DNA from: Pseudomonas sp. DG56-2
GTDB taxonomy: Bacteria > Pseudomonadota > Gammaproteobacteria > Pseudomonadales > Pseudomonadaceae
Direction: 5' to 3'
Length of the DNA stretch: 64,000 nt
Assembly (NCBI RefSeq): GCF_004803755.1
Contig: NZ_CP032311.1
Span: forward strand, 4,356,501 to 4,420,500
Shown: positions 1-6,861 of the stretch, piece after piece
Numbering within the stretch: position 1 is the stretch's first letter
Layout of the letters: each line of letters starts with the position of its first letter
The notes under the pieces: generated by a model
Told to the model about the DNA's origin: nothing
The model's database searches: none
What the model saw: only the letters and a program-made list of their open reading frames with translations
Position numbers and translations under genes: made by a program

Positions 1-30
1 TTCATTCACCTGTGCGCACAAGGACTCGCC

Positions 31-975
31 ATGCACCACGATGCGTTCTGGCTACCGGCCAGCGATCACTGCAGCCTTTATGTTTACCAATGGCTGCCGA
101 GTACGCCCATCAAGGCCGTCGTGCTGCTGGCCCACGGCATGGCCGAACATGCCGGTCGCTATCAGCGCCTAGGCCAGGCCCTGAGTGCTGCAGGTTATGC
201 CCTGATTGCCCATGACCAACGCGGTCATGGCCGTACCGCCGAACTCGGAACCCAGGGGCTGTTCGCTCGCCACAATGGCTGGAGCGCCGTGGTCAACGAT
301 CTCGGGCTGCTCAACCAGCACATCGGCCAGCAATTCCCTGGCACCCCTGTGTTTCTTTTCGGCCACAGTATGGGCAGCTACATTGCCCAAGCGTATCTGA
401 TCCACCACGGCGCCAGCCTGCAAGGTGCGATTCTCAGTGGCTCGAATTTCCAGCCACCGGCGCTGTACCGCGCGGCCTGCATGATCGCCCGCCTGGAGGC
501 CTGGCGTCAGGGACCACTGGGGCACAGCGCAGTGATCGAATGGTTGTCCTTTGGCTCGTTCAACAAAGCGTTCAAACCCACTCGCACAGCCTTTGACTGG
601 CTCAGTCGCGACACTGCCGAAGTCGACCGTTATATTGCCGACCCCTTGTGCGGTTTTCGCTGCACCAACCGGTTATGGATCGACCTGCTGATGGGGCTTG
701 AACAAATCAGCCAACCGGCCAACCTCAAACAGATCGATCCGAACCTGCCGATCCTGGTCATGGGCGGCGAATGTGATCCGGTCAGTGCCGGCAAGCGTCT
801 CAAGGATCTGGCCGGTGCCTTGCGCCTGGCCGGCAACCAGCATGTTCAGTTGCAGCTTTATCCAAAAGCGCGACATGAACTGCTCAACGAAACCAACCGT
901 GACGAGGTCACGGCCGCGATCATTGACTGGTGTGAGCACGCGTTGGCCCTGTGCCGCCCTGCCCGCAGTGAATAA
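31..975 (+). CDS. alpha/beta hydrolase, lysophospholipase/monoacylglycerol lipase-like
   Basis: Protein of 314 residues with the serine hydrolase fold of the PldB/monoglyceride lipase family. An oxyanion-hole segment LLAHGMAEHAGRY lies near residue 32, the nucleophile elbow GHSMGS near residue 112, and a late Asp/His pair in GGECDPVS and ARHELLNE completes the triad. There is no signal peptide, so it is probably cytosolic and hydrolyses acyl esters or lysolipids. An AAGGA Shine-Dalgarno precedes the ATG. The PhaJ-type hydratase gene follows 35 bases later on the same strand, so a link to fatty acid metabolism is plausible. The true substrate cannot be read from the sequence. Confidence 0.85.
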   Translation: MHHDAFWLPASDHCSLYVYQWLPSTPIKAVVLLAHGMAEHAGRYQRLGQALSAAGYALIAHDQRGHGRTAELGTQGLFARHNGWSAVVNDLGLLNQHIGQQFPGTPVFLFGHSMGSYIAQAYLIHHGASLQGAILSGSNFQPPALYRAACMIARLEAWRQGPLGHSAVIEWLSFGSFNKAFKPTRTAFDWLSRDTAEVDRYIADPLCGFRCTNRLWIDLLMGLEQISQPANLKQIDPNLPILVMGGECDPVSAGKRLKDLAGALRLAGNQHVQLQLYPKARHELLNETNRDEVTAAIIDWCEHALALCRPARSE

Positions 976-1010
976 TGGCCGTTTCCCCGCCCTTAGCAGG
1001 AACCGAATCG

Positions 1011-1481
1011 ATGTCCCAGGTCACCAACACTCCTTACGAAGCCCTTGAAGTCGGCCAGACTGCCAGTTTCAGCAAGACCGTCGAAGAACGTGACATCCAG
1101 CTGTTCGCAGCGATGTCCGGTGACCACAACCCCGTCCACCTGGATGCCGAGTTCGCAGCCAAGAGCATGTTCAAGGAGCGTATCGCCCACGGCATGTTCA
1201 GCGGTGCACTGATCAGCGCCGCAGTTGCCTGCGAACTGCCTGGCCCGGGCACCATCTACCTGGGACAGACCATGAGCTTCCAGAAGCCGGTCAAGTTCGG
1301 CGACACCCTGACCGTGCGCCTGGAAATCCTGGAAAAACTGCCCAAGTTCAAAGTGCGCATCGCCACGCGGGTGTTCAATCAGAATGACGAATTGGTCGTC
1401 GATGGCGAGGCTGAGATCCTCGCGCCGCGTAAACAACAGACAGTGGAATTGGTCAGCCCGCCGCCAATCACCATCGGCTAA
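1011..1481 (+). CDS. phaJ1: (R)-specific enoyl-CoA hydratase, PhaJ1-like
   Basis: A 156-residue single hot-dog protein of the MaoC family. The catalytic segment SGDHNPVHLD supplies the Asp and His that hydrate trans-2-enoyl-CoA to (R)-3-hydroxyacyl-CoA. This feeds beta-oxidation intermediates into polyhydroxyalkanoate synthesis. Length and sequence, from MSQV at the start to PPITIG at the end, resemble P. aeruginosa PhaJ1 as I recall it. I chose the ATG at 1011 because it has AGGA upstream; a longer frame opens at 975 but would add 12 non-homologous residues. It lies downstream of the lipase-like gene and converges on the sigma factor gene. Confidence 0.88.
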   Translation: MSQVTNTPYEALEVGQTASFSKTVEERDIQLFAAMSGDHNPVHLDAEFAAKSMFKERIAHGMFSGALISAAVACELPGPGTIYLGQTMSFQKPVKFGDTLTVRLEILEKLPKFKVRIATRVFNQNDELVVDGEAEILAPRKQQTVELVSPPPITIG

Positions 1482-1484
1482 ACC

Positions 1485-2720
1485 TCACAACTGGCTCAAG
1501 CGGCGTTCGATAAAGCGCCGCTCGGCACCTTGTTGGGTTAGGTTCAGCGCGGTTTGATAGGCCGCGCGCGCTTGATCCACGCGCCCCAGTTGCCGACAAA
1601 GTTCAGCACGGGCGCAATGGGCCAGGTGATAGTCCTGCAACTGGCCTCGCGCCAAAATCGCGTCCACCGCCAGTAACCCCGCCTGGGGGCCATCGCGTGA
1701 CGCCAAGGCAGCGGCACGATTGAGTTCCACCACAGGCGATGGCCAGCCCCGCAGCAATACATCGTAAAGGCCGACAATTTCTTCCCAGTCGGTTTGTTCT
1801 GCGCTGGCCGCTTCAGCATGCACCGCAGCAATTGCAGCTTGCAGGCTATACACCCCGAAGTGGCGCGTTCGCAATGCCTGCTGCACCAACTCGCTGCCTT
1901 CGGCGATCAATGCGCGATTCCAAAGACTGCGATCCTGTTCATCGAGCAAAATCAATTCGCCCTTGTCGTCACTGCGCGCGTCCTGCCGCGAAGCCTGCAG
2001 CAACATCAACGCCAGCAACCCCAGCACTTCCGGGTCTGGCAGCAATTGCTGCAACAGCCGCCCCAGGCGAATCGCTTCATCACTGAGGTCGTTGCGCATC
2101 AGGTTGTCGCCCGAGGACGCCGAGTAGCCTTCGTTGAACACCAGATAAATGACCCTCAGCACACTGTCCAGGCGCTCCGGCAATTCGTTCAGCGCCGGCA
2201 CTTGATAGGGAATCTGCGCATCACGGATCTTCGCCTTGGCACGCACGATGCGCTGGGCAATAGTGGCCGGGCTCTGTAGAAAGGCCCGGGCGATTTCCTC
2301 GGTGGTCAGGTCGCAGACCTCACGCAAGGTCAGTGGCACCTGGGCATCGGCGGCCAACGCCGGATGACAACAGGTAAAGATCAGGCGCAGGCGATCATCT
2401 TCCAGCTCCTCGTCTTTCACCTCATCCTCCTGCTGTGCCTCCAAGGCGATCATCAACTGCGCCTGGGTGCGGTCGAAACGAGCGCGCCGACGCAATCCGT
2501 CGATGGCCTTGAAGCGGCCGGTGGACACCAGCCAGGCCCTTGGACTGGCGGGTATTCCATCGCGCTGCCAACGTTCGACAGCAACAAAAAACGCTTCGTG
2601 CATGGCCTCCTCGGCCAGGTCGAAATCTCCCAGCAAACGAATTAATGTAGCAAGAATGCGCCGCGATTCTCGCTGATAAACAGACTCGACCTCGGCCTGC
2701 ACCTGGGCCTGCGTTGCCAT
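1485..2720 (-). CDS. ECF42-type RNA polymerase sigma factor with C-terminal extension
   Basis: A 411-residue sigma-70 family protein. Region 2 lies at about residues 10-80 (LGDFDLAEEAMHEAFFVAVE) and region 4 at about 110-165 (LTLREVCDLTTEEIARAFL). The remaining roughly 240 residues form an alpha-helical DUF6596/TPR-like extension, which is the signature of the ECF42 group. ECF42 sigmas have no anti-sigma factor and are encoded with DGPF (YciI) proteins, exactly as here. The start codon overlaps the stop of the SRPBCC gene by one base, so it is the last gene of a four-gene operon that it probably transcribes itself. The signal it senses is unknown. Confidence 0.9.
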   Translation of the reverse strand: MATQAQVQAEVESVYQRESRRILATLIRLLGDFDLAEEAMHEAFFVAVERWQRDGIPASPRAWLVSTGRFKAIDGLRRRARFDRTQAQLMIALEAQQEDEVKDEELEDDRLRLIFTCCHPALAADAQVPLTLREVCDLTTEEIARAFLQSPATIAQRIVRAKAKIRDAQIPYQVPALNELPERLDSVLRVIYLVFNEGYSASSGDNLMRNDLSDEAIRLGRLLQQLLPDPEVLGLLALMLLQASRQDARSDDKGELILLDEQDRSLWNRALIAEGSELVQQALRTRHFGVYSLQAAIAAVHAEAASAEQTDWEEIVGLYDVLLRGWPSPVVELNRAAALASRDGPQAGLLAVDAILARGQLQDYHLAHCARAELCRQLGRVDQARAAYQTALNLTQQGAERRFIERRLSQL

Positions 2721-3205
2721 CAGTCCGGCATCTGCGTGGTCACCACAGTCACCAGTCGGTCCAGGCTTTCACCCCACCCGCGATGAAAACCCATTTCTTC
2801 ATGGGTCAAGCAATCGGCGGCATTCCAGTGCCAGGCGCGTGCGGTGTACTGGGTTTTGCCTTGAACATCCTCGAAGGTCACTACCGCCGTCATGAATGCC
2901 TTGCTCGACGGCACCCAGCCTGGCCCGAAAGCATCAGTGAAAACAATTCGCTCAGGTGCAAGAATTTCCAGGAACACCCCCTGGTTGGGGTACTCGGCAC
3001 CGTCTGGCGCCTGCATTACCGTGCGAAACAACCCGCCTACCCACAACTGCATTTCACACACCGGGGTGATCATGCCGTTCGGCCCCCACCACTGGGCCAA
3101 CAACTGCGGGTCAGTCCAGGCCCGGAACACTTTTCTACGTGGAGCATCAATCAATCGGCTGAGGGACAGCTCATACTGCGCAGCCCCTGGAGGGTGAAGG
3201 CTCAT
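2720..3205 (-). CDS. SRPBCC (AHSA1-like) domain protein
   Basis: A 161-residue protein of the START/SRPBCC superfamily. The typical opening is LSRLIDAPRRKVFRAWTDPQ, followed by LLAQWWGPNGM and a hydrophobic-cavity beta sheet. Family members bind small hydrophobic ligands or act as Aha1-like co-chaperones; the ligand here is unknown. The gene sits between the YciI and sigma genes. It is one of the accessory proteins, like SnoaL and YciI, that recur in ECF42 operons, which suggests a stress or detoxification role. A good GGAGAA ribosome site precedes the ATG at 3205. Confidence 0.85.
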   Translation of the reverse strand: MSLHPPGAAQYELSLSRLIDAPRRKVFRAWTDPQLLAQWWGPNGMITPVCEMQLWVGGLFRTVMQAPDGAEYPNQGVFLEILAPERIVFTDAFGPGWVPSSKAFMTAVVTFEDVQGKTQYTARAWHWNAADCLTHEEMGFHRGWGESLDRLVTVVTTQMPD

Positions 3206-3224
3206 CTTGTTGTTCTCCTTCGAC

Positions 3225-3569
3225 TCAAGGTTGCAACTCGCGGATCGGCCTCACTTCGACACTGCCAACTCTGGCGGCAGGAATACCCCTGGCAATGTTC
3301 AGGGCTTCATTCAGGTCACGGGCATCTACCAGATAGAAGCCCGCAAGTTGTTCTTTGGTTTCGGCAAACGGCCCGTCGGTCAAACTCATATGCCCACCCC
3401 GGACACGCACCGTGGTGGCAGTCTGCACGGGCTTGAGCGCCTCGGCGGCGAGCATCCGCCCAGTTCCCTGGATCGCTTCGGCATACGCCATGCACTCGGC
3501 ATCGGCGGGGCTATCGGGCAAGCTGTGCAGCAGACCTTCTTCACAATAGACCAGGCATAGGTATTTCAT
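3225..3569 (-). CDS. YciI-family (DGPF domain) protein
   Basis: A 114-residue protein beginning MKYLCLVYCEE. It contains the hallmark DGPF motif in LTDGPFAETKEQLAGFYLV, and the ferredoxin-like alpha/beta fold is typical of YciI/DGPF proteins. These are the standard genomic partners of ECF42 sigma factors. They are suspected to be enzymes because the fold keeps a conserved His/Asp pair in some members, but no reaction is established. I set the start at 3569, where GGAGA lies upstream. A longer frame to 3596 adds nine residues without its own ribosome site. Confidence 0.88.
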   Translation of the reverse strand: MKYLCLVYCEEGLLHSLPDSPADAECMAYAEAIQGTGRMLAAEALKPVQTATTVRVRGGHMSLTDGPFAETKEQLAGFYLVDARDLNEALNIARGIPAARVGSVEVRPIRELQP

Positions 3570-3655
3570 CGTCTTCTCCAGCGCAAATGCCAACATGGCT
3601 GCAAGTCGCGCCGCTGCAGCAGGCGCCTTTGGTCACGTTTTCGAAAGTGTTCGAC

Positions 3656-4090
3656 TCAAGGCTTGAGCGAGAACAACGCAGCACCGGTCTCCATGTCGAA
3701 AGGTGCCGACCAATGCTCATGAACAACCATCCATTGCCCATCGATGCGCTTGTAACCGGCGCTGGCGCGCATGTAGCAGCTCTTGTCTTCGCCACTCTCA
3801 TCGCTGGCCGGACCACAGCGGACCAGCCAGTGGGCAAAAGCCAGGTCGGCGCTGGCATGAACCTGCAGTTGCTCCATCTCGAAGATCATGTCGCCGGGAC
3901 AGTGCTCCATACAGGCTTGCCAGTGGTCGCGATAAGCTGCCTTGCCTTTGAATTGCAATTCCTTGACCGCATCGAATGCAACGATGTCTTCGGTATATGG
4001 GGCGAGAATGGCAGGGATGTCTCGCGCACGAACGGCAGGTATCCAGCGTTCGATGAGTTGGCGTACTTCATTTTCGGCAGTGCTGCTCAT
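3656..4090 (-). CDS. SnoaL-like / NTF2-fold protein
   Basis: A 144-residue cone-shaped NTF2-like protein starting MSSTAENEVRQLIERWIPAVR. It includes the segments IAHIxAPYTEDIVAFDA-like (IPAILAPYTEDIVAFD) and VVHEHWSAPF near the end, both typical of ketosteroid-isomerase/SnoaL relatives. It is the first gene of the ECF42 operon. The start at 4090 has GAGGATAAG upstream; the longer frame to 4219 would run through the promoter and leader hairpin and is rejected. Ligand and activity are unknown. Members of the fold isomerise or hydrolyse small polar aromatics or act as binding proteins. Confidence 0.85.
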   Translation of the reverse strand: MSSTAENEVRQLIERWIPAVRARDIPAILAPYTEDIVAFDAVKELQFKGKAAYRDHWQACMEHCPGDMIFEMEQLQVHASADLAFAHWLVRCGPASDESGEDKSCYMRASAGYKRIDGQWMVVHEHWSAPFDMETGAALFSLKP

Positions 4091-4122
4091 GATCTTATCC
4101 TCACAGATTCGATGAGTGCCAG

Positions 4123-4141
4123 GCACCGAGCAAATCGGTGC
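4123..4141 (-). promoter_or_regulatory. 5' leader hairpin of the ECF42 operon
   Basis: A perfect 7-base inverted repeat, GCACCGA and TCGGTGC around a five-base loop, lies between the candidate ECF promoter and the first start codon. In the transcript it would form a stem about 30 bases ahead of the ribosome site. It could protect the 5' end or be a protein site; it has no U tract, so it is unlikely to be a terminator. Confidence 0.35.
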
Positions 4142-4151
4142 GTTCACAGAT

Positions 4152-4179
4152 GGTCGAATGGCTGCTGGAAAAATCGACA
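4152..4179 (-). promoter_or_regulatory. Candidate ECF42 promoter
   Basis: On the minus strand TGTCGA (4179-4174) is followed after a 17-base spacer by CGACC (4156-4152), some 60 bases upstream of the SnoaL-like start. ECF42 sigma factors studied in Streptomyces recognise TGTCGA at -35 and CGA/TC at -10, so this is very probably the autoregulated promoter of the operon. Assignment is by motif only. Confidence 0.7.
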
Positions 4180-4226
4180 ACGCTGCTGGAAAACTTTTGC
4201 GCCGGGAAAAACGCGGCACCTGGAAA

Positions 4227-4258
4227 CCACAAGGAGCCCCTTGCGGGGCTCCTTGTGG
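4227..4258 (-). terminator. Strong hairpin terminator after the 37-residue ORF
   Basis: Perfect 14-base arms, CCACAAGGAGCCCC and GGGGCTCCTTGTGG, flank a TTGC loop. The hairpin begins four bases after the stop of the small minus-strand ORF (4262-4375) and is followed by a short T-rich stretch. It would also separate this unit from the ECF42 promoter downstream. Confidence 0.75.
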
Positions 4259-4261
4259 ATG

Positions 4262-4375
4262 TCATGGAAGGAATCCACTGTTGGCCGAGCGCTTGGCGCG
4301 TTTGGCGGCGCGTTTTTCATCAATGGTTCTGAGGGGCTTTTTCTTGGCCATTTTCTTTGCATCCAGACCTTTCAT
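4262..4375 (-). CDS. Very small basic protein (37 aa)
   Basis: This ORF has a textbook ribosome site, GGAGG nine bases before the ATG, and ends four bases before a strong hairpin terminator. It encodes a lysine/arginine-rich peptide, MKGLDAKKMAKKKPLRT followed by a basic helix KRAAKRAKRSA and the tail NSGFLP. About 40% of residues are K or R, which points to RNA, ribosome or DNA contact. I do not recognise a named family. The start, stop and terminator together make it much more likely real than chance. Confidence 0.65.
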   Translation of the reverse strand: MKGLDAKKMAKKKPLRTIDEKRAAKRAKRSANSGFLP

Positions 4376-4425
4376 CTCGAAGATCCTCCGGCCTGTCGGC
4401 GCCTGCAAATGGGCACCCCGAATGA

Positions 4426-5082
4426 TTATAGACCCGCTGTGGCGGCAGGCACGGCAAGGATGAATTCCCGATAGCCGGAAACAATTACATAGACGGCGAA
4501 GTAACAGAAAATCGCCGCTGAAAGCAGATAGGACCACGTCAGCAGTCGATTGCCCAGCAGTCGTCCACCATGACTGGCGATCAAGCACAGCGACAGGCAC
4601 CAGATGAGTCCTGCAGCAAAAAAACCTGACAGAAACAGACCCGCCTCAATCAGACTGCCACCACCGGAACGGGAGATCAGCACCCCGCCTACAGCCGCAA
4701 ACCAGAGGATCGCCGTCGGTGATGACATGGCCAGGAAAATCCCGCGCAGAAACTCACGCCAGAACGACTCCACAACCACCTGCCCCGCTTGTACCTGGCC
4801 GTCACCGCGCCAGGCGGCCAACAGCATCTTCACGGCAAACCACACCAGCAAAAGTGATCCGCCCAGCCACAGCACCCAGCGCACCGTCTCAAATTGCAGT
4901 AACACGGTCATCCCGACCAGCGCAGCCACTGCGTAGACCAGATCACCGACGCACGTACCCAACCCCAACCAGAAGCCCTGGAAGAACCCACGCTGCATGG
5001 CCAGGGTGATCATGGCGATGTTGGCAATGCCGATATCGAGGCATAAGGAAAGACTGAGAAGAAATCCATTGGAGAAAGGCAT
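4426..5082 (-). CDS. LysE/RhtB-family amino acid exporter
   Basis: A 218-residue inner-membrane protein with about six hydrophobic helices. The N-terminal LysE pattern is present (MPFSNGFLLSLSLCLDIGIANIAMITLAMQ read in two parts), with GLGTCVGDLVYAVAALVG in helix 2. The family exports amino acids, homoserine lactones or small cations by proton exchange; the substrate here is unknown. The start at 5082 is chosen over an in-frame ATG at 5094 because the family begins at MPFSN-like residues. It shares orientation with the small basic ORF downstream. Confidence 0.85.
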   Translation of the reverse strand: MPFSNGFLLSLSLCLDIGIANIAMITLAMQRGFFQGFWLGLGTCVGDLVYAVAALVGMTVLLQFETVRWVLWLGGSLLLVWFAVKMLLAAWRGDGQVQAGQVVVESFWREFLRGIFLAMSSPTAILWFAAVGGVLISRSGGGSLIEAGLFLSGFFAAGLIWCLSLCLIASHGGRLLGNRLLTWSYLLSAAIFCYFAVYVIVSGYREFILAVPAATAGL

Positions 5083-5176
5083 GGGGCATTCCATAGGCAG
5101 CGTTGAAGGCAGGCGCTATTAAAGCGGAAACACGGGCGCTGTACTGGAAAAACTGCCTTGCCTTTACCCCGGTCTG

Positions 5177-5509
5177 TCAGAACTGGGCTGCACGCGCAAA
5201 AACCTCATCCGCCCATTGATTGAGACTTTTGCCTGCAGATTTCGCGGCGATCGTCGCAGCGGCATGCACCTCAGGGCGAATGCGCAACATGACTTTGCCC
5301 GAGGCTGGACGCTCAGGGAGCACGCCTCGCTCCGCACAATCTGCAAGATAATCGTCCAGTGCCAGGTGGAATGCTTCATGTAACTGGCTCACAGAGCTGG
5401 CGTGGAAACTAATAATGTCACGCACCCCCAGCACCCGACCGACGAAAATGTCGTCACGAGGGTCATACTCGACTCGAGCGTTATAGCCCTTGTAGTTCAT
5501 CGCGTTCAT
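5177..5509 (-). CDS. hicB: HicB-family antitoxin
   Basis: A 110-residue antitoxin. The N-terminal HicB-like half (YKGYNARVEYDPRDDIFVGR, then a partly degenerate RNase-H-like fold) is followed by an Arc/ribbon-helix-helix half from about residue 72 (MLRIRPEVHAAATIAAKSAG). The latter should bind the operon operator. Its start overlaps the hicA stop by four bases, so translation is coupled. HicB neutralises HicA and represses the pair together with it. The order hicA-hicB is the common one. Confidence 0.88.
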   Translation of the reverse strand: MNAMNYKGYNARVEYDPRDDIFVGRVLGVRDIISFHASSVSQLHEAFHLALDDYLADCAERGVLPERPASGKVMLRIRPEVHAAATIAAKSAGKSLNQWADEVFARAAQF

Positions 5510-5760
5510 AGCTGAACTCCTGCCCGCAGCAAAAATTCGCGGGCTTCTTCTACTTGATATCGCTTGGTCTCTTTACCGGGGTGGGGGCGATGGCAACGCC
5601 ATTGCTCTGCACCTAGAACCAGCTTGACCCTGGAACCTTCACGCTGCAGAACTTGCCCGCCTAAATACAGCACCAGCGCTTCAATGTCGCTGAACGCCAG
5701 ACTGGCGCTTGTAGGTGAGCGAAAAATACTCTCGAGGATTCTGCGGTATCGATTGTTCAT
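5506..5760 (-). CDS. hicA: HicA-family mRNA interferase toxin
   Basis: An 84-residue small basic protein with the HicA double-stranded-RNA-binding fold. The core is GGQVLQREGSRVKLVLG followed by CHRPHPGKETKRYQVE and a C-terminal helix FLLRAGV. It belongs to the subgroup where GSR replaces the GSH of classical HicA and the His pair sits in HRPHP. HicA cleaves mRNA independently of the ribosome. It is first in the operon, directly after a perfect palindrome. Confidence 0.87.
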   Translation of the reverse strand: MNNRYRRILESIFRSPTSASLAFSDIEALVLYLGGQVLQREGSRVKLVLGAEQWRCHRPHPGKETKRYQVEEAREFLLRAGVQL

Positions 5761-5763
5761 CGG

Positions 5764-5792
5764 AAAATGCTATCAAATTAAGATAGCATTTT
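5764..5792 (-). promoter_or_regulatory. Palindrome upstream of hicA (HicB operator or terminator)
   Basis: Perfect 11-base arms, AAAATGCTATC and GATAGCATTTT, flank a seven-base AT spacer and end only three bases before the hicA start codon. It covers the place where ribosome binding site and promoter should lie, so it is a likely operator for HicB autoregulation. It could also act as a rho-independent terminator for the dehydratase gene just upstream, because it is followed by TTTT on the minus strand. Confidence 0.6.
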
Positions 5793-5817
5793 TTCCTATT
5801 GATCAATTCAGAATTTT

Positions 5818-6774
5818 TCAGTCACCCGCCAAGACCTGCGCATAACGTTGCCGGTCGATATTGGCGCCACTCAAGATTACCGCCACTTTGCGCCCTTGCT
5901 GGCGATCGCGCTCCTGGATCAGGGCAGCGAGGCCGGCAGCCCCAGCGCCTTCAGCTGTGTTATGGGTATCTTCGTGATAGATGCGCATAGCCTGAGCGAC
6001 TTCTTCATCGCTCACCCGTACGATGCGCGCGGCATGCTGGTAAACCAGCTTGAATGCTTCGGGCACAGGAATACGGCACGCCATACCGTCGGCAAAGGTA
6101 TCGGCGGTCGCGGTAGTAACGATGCGCCCTTGCTCGAAACTCGAGGCAAAAGCATCGGCCGCGCTGGAGACCACGCCCACGATTTCGGTGCTCAACCCCA
6201 GCAGGTTGCGGGCCTGAATCAGCCCACAGATTCCCGAGCCCATGCCGATCGGCACATAGACACAATCCAGGTTCTGTACCGCATCGAACAACTCCAGGGC
6301 ATAGGTGGCCACTCCGCGAACGAGTTGCGGGTGGAATGACGGTACCATTTCATAGCCATGCATCTGTGCCTGACGGGCCGCTTCTTCCCGAGACTGATCA
6401 AAATCGACGCCGTATTCGATCAACTCCGCACCCAGCGCACGCATCGCCGCGTTTTTTTCTCGAGAGTTGCCCTGCGGCACCACGATAATGATCGGCAACC
6501 CGGCCTTGCGCGCCGCCAGAGCCATGCTCTGCCCATGATTGCCACGAGTGGCAGTGACCAGGCCGCGAACCTGTGGCTTCTGGGCCTGCAGCCATTGCAC
6601 ATAGAGCAATCCACCGCGCACCTTGAAAGCACCGGTCGGGGCGTGGTTCTCGTGTTTGACCCAGACTTCGCATCCCAGTCGCTCCGCCAACCGGGGCCAA
6701 GCGTACTGGGCAGTGGCAGGCACGCTGGCATGTACCAGGCGGGCAGCTTCACGCAAGTCATTCAGGTCGAACAT
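5818..6774 (-). CDS. PLP-dependent serine/threonine dehydratase
   Basis: A 318-residue fold-type II PLP enzyme related to the catabolic threonine/serine dehydratases. The PLP lysine sits in TGAFKVRGG near residue 50, the substrate loop ATRGNHGQS near residue 80, and the glycine-rich phosphate site GMGSGICG near residue 185. It deaminates Ser or Thr, or a hydroxy-amino acid analogue, to the 2-oxo acid and ammonia. It has no ACT domain, so it should not be feedback-inhibited like biosynthetic IlvA. The start at 6774 (MFDLNDLREAARL) is right for the family; a longer frame to 7257 is spurious. It is divergent from the MocR regulator across 87 bases. Confidence 0.87.
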   Translation of the reverse strand: MFDLNDLREAARLVHASVPATAQYAWPRLAERLGCEVWVKHENHAPTGAFKVRGGLLYVQWLQAQKPQVRGLVTATRGNHGQSMALAARKAGLPIIIVVPQGNSREKNAAMRALGAELIEYGVDFDQSREEAARQAQMHGYEMVPSFHPQLVRGVATYALELFDAVQNLDCVYVPIGMGSGICGLIQARNLLGLSTEIVGVVSSAADAFASSFEQGRIVTTATADTFADGMACRIPVPEAFKLVYQHAARIVRVSDEEVAQAMRIYHEDTHNTAEGAGAAGLAALIQERDRQQGRKVAVILSGANIDRQRYAQVLAGD

Positions 6775-6861
6775 GGAACACCTCGGCAACAGTGGATTTG
6801 ACCAGATCCTAGCGCCGAGCCATTGTATGGGTAAAACCTTATATTGCATGGCCGACAATAA

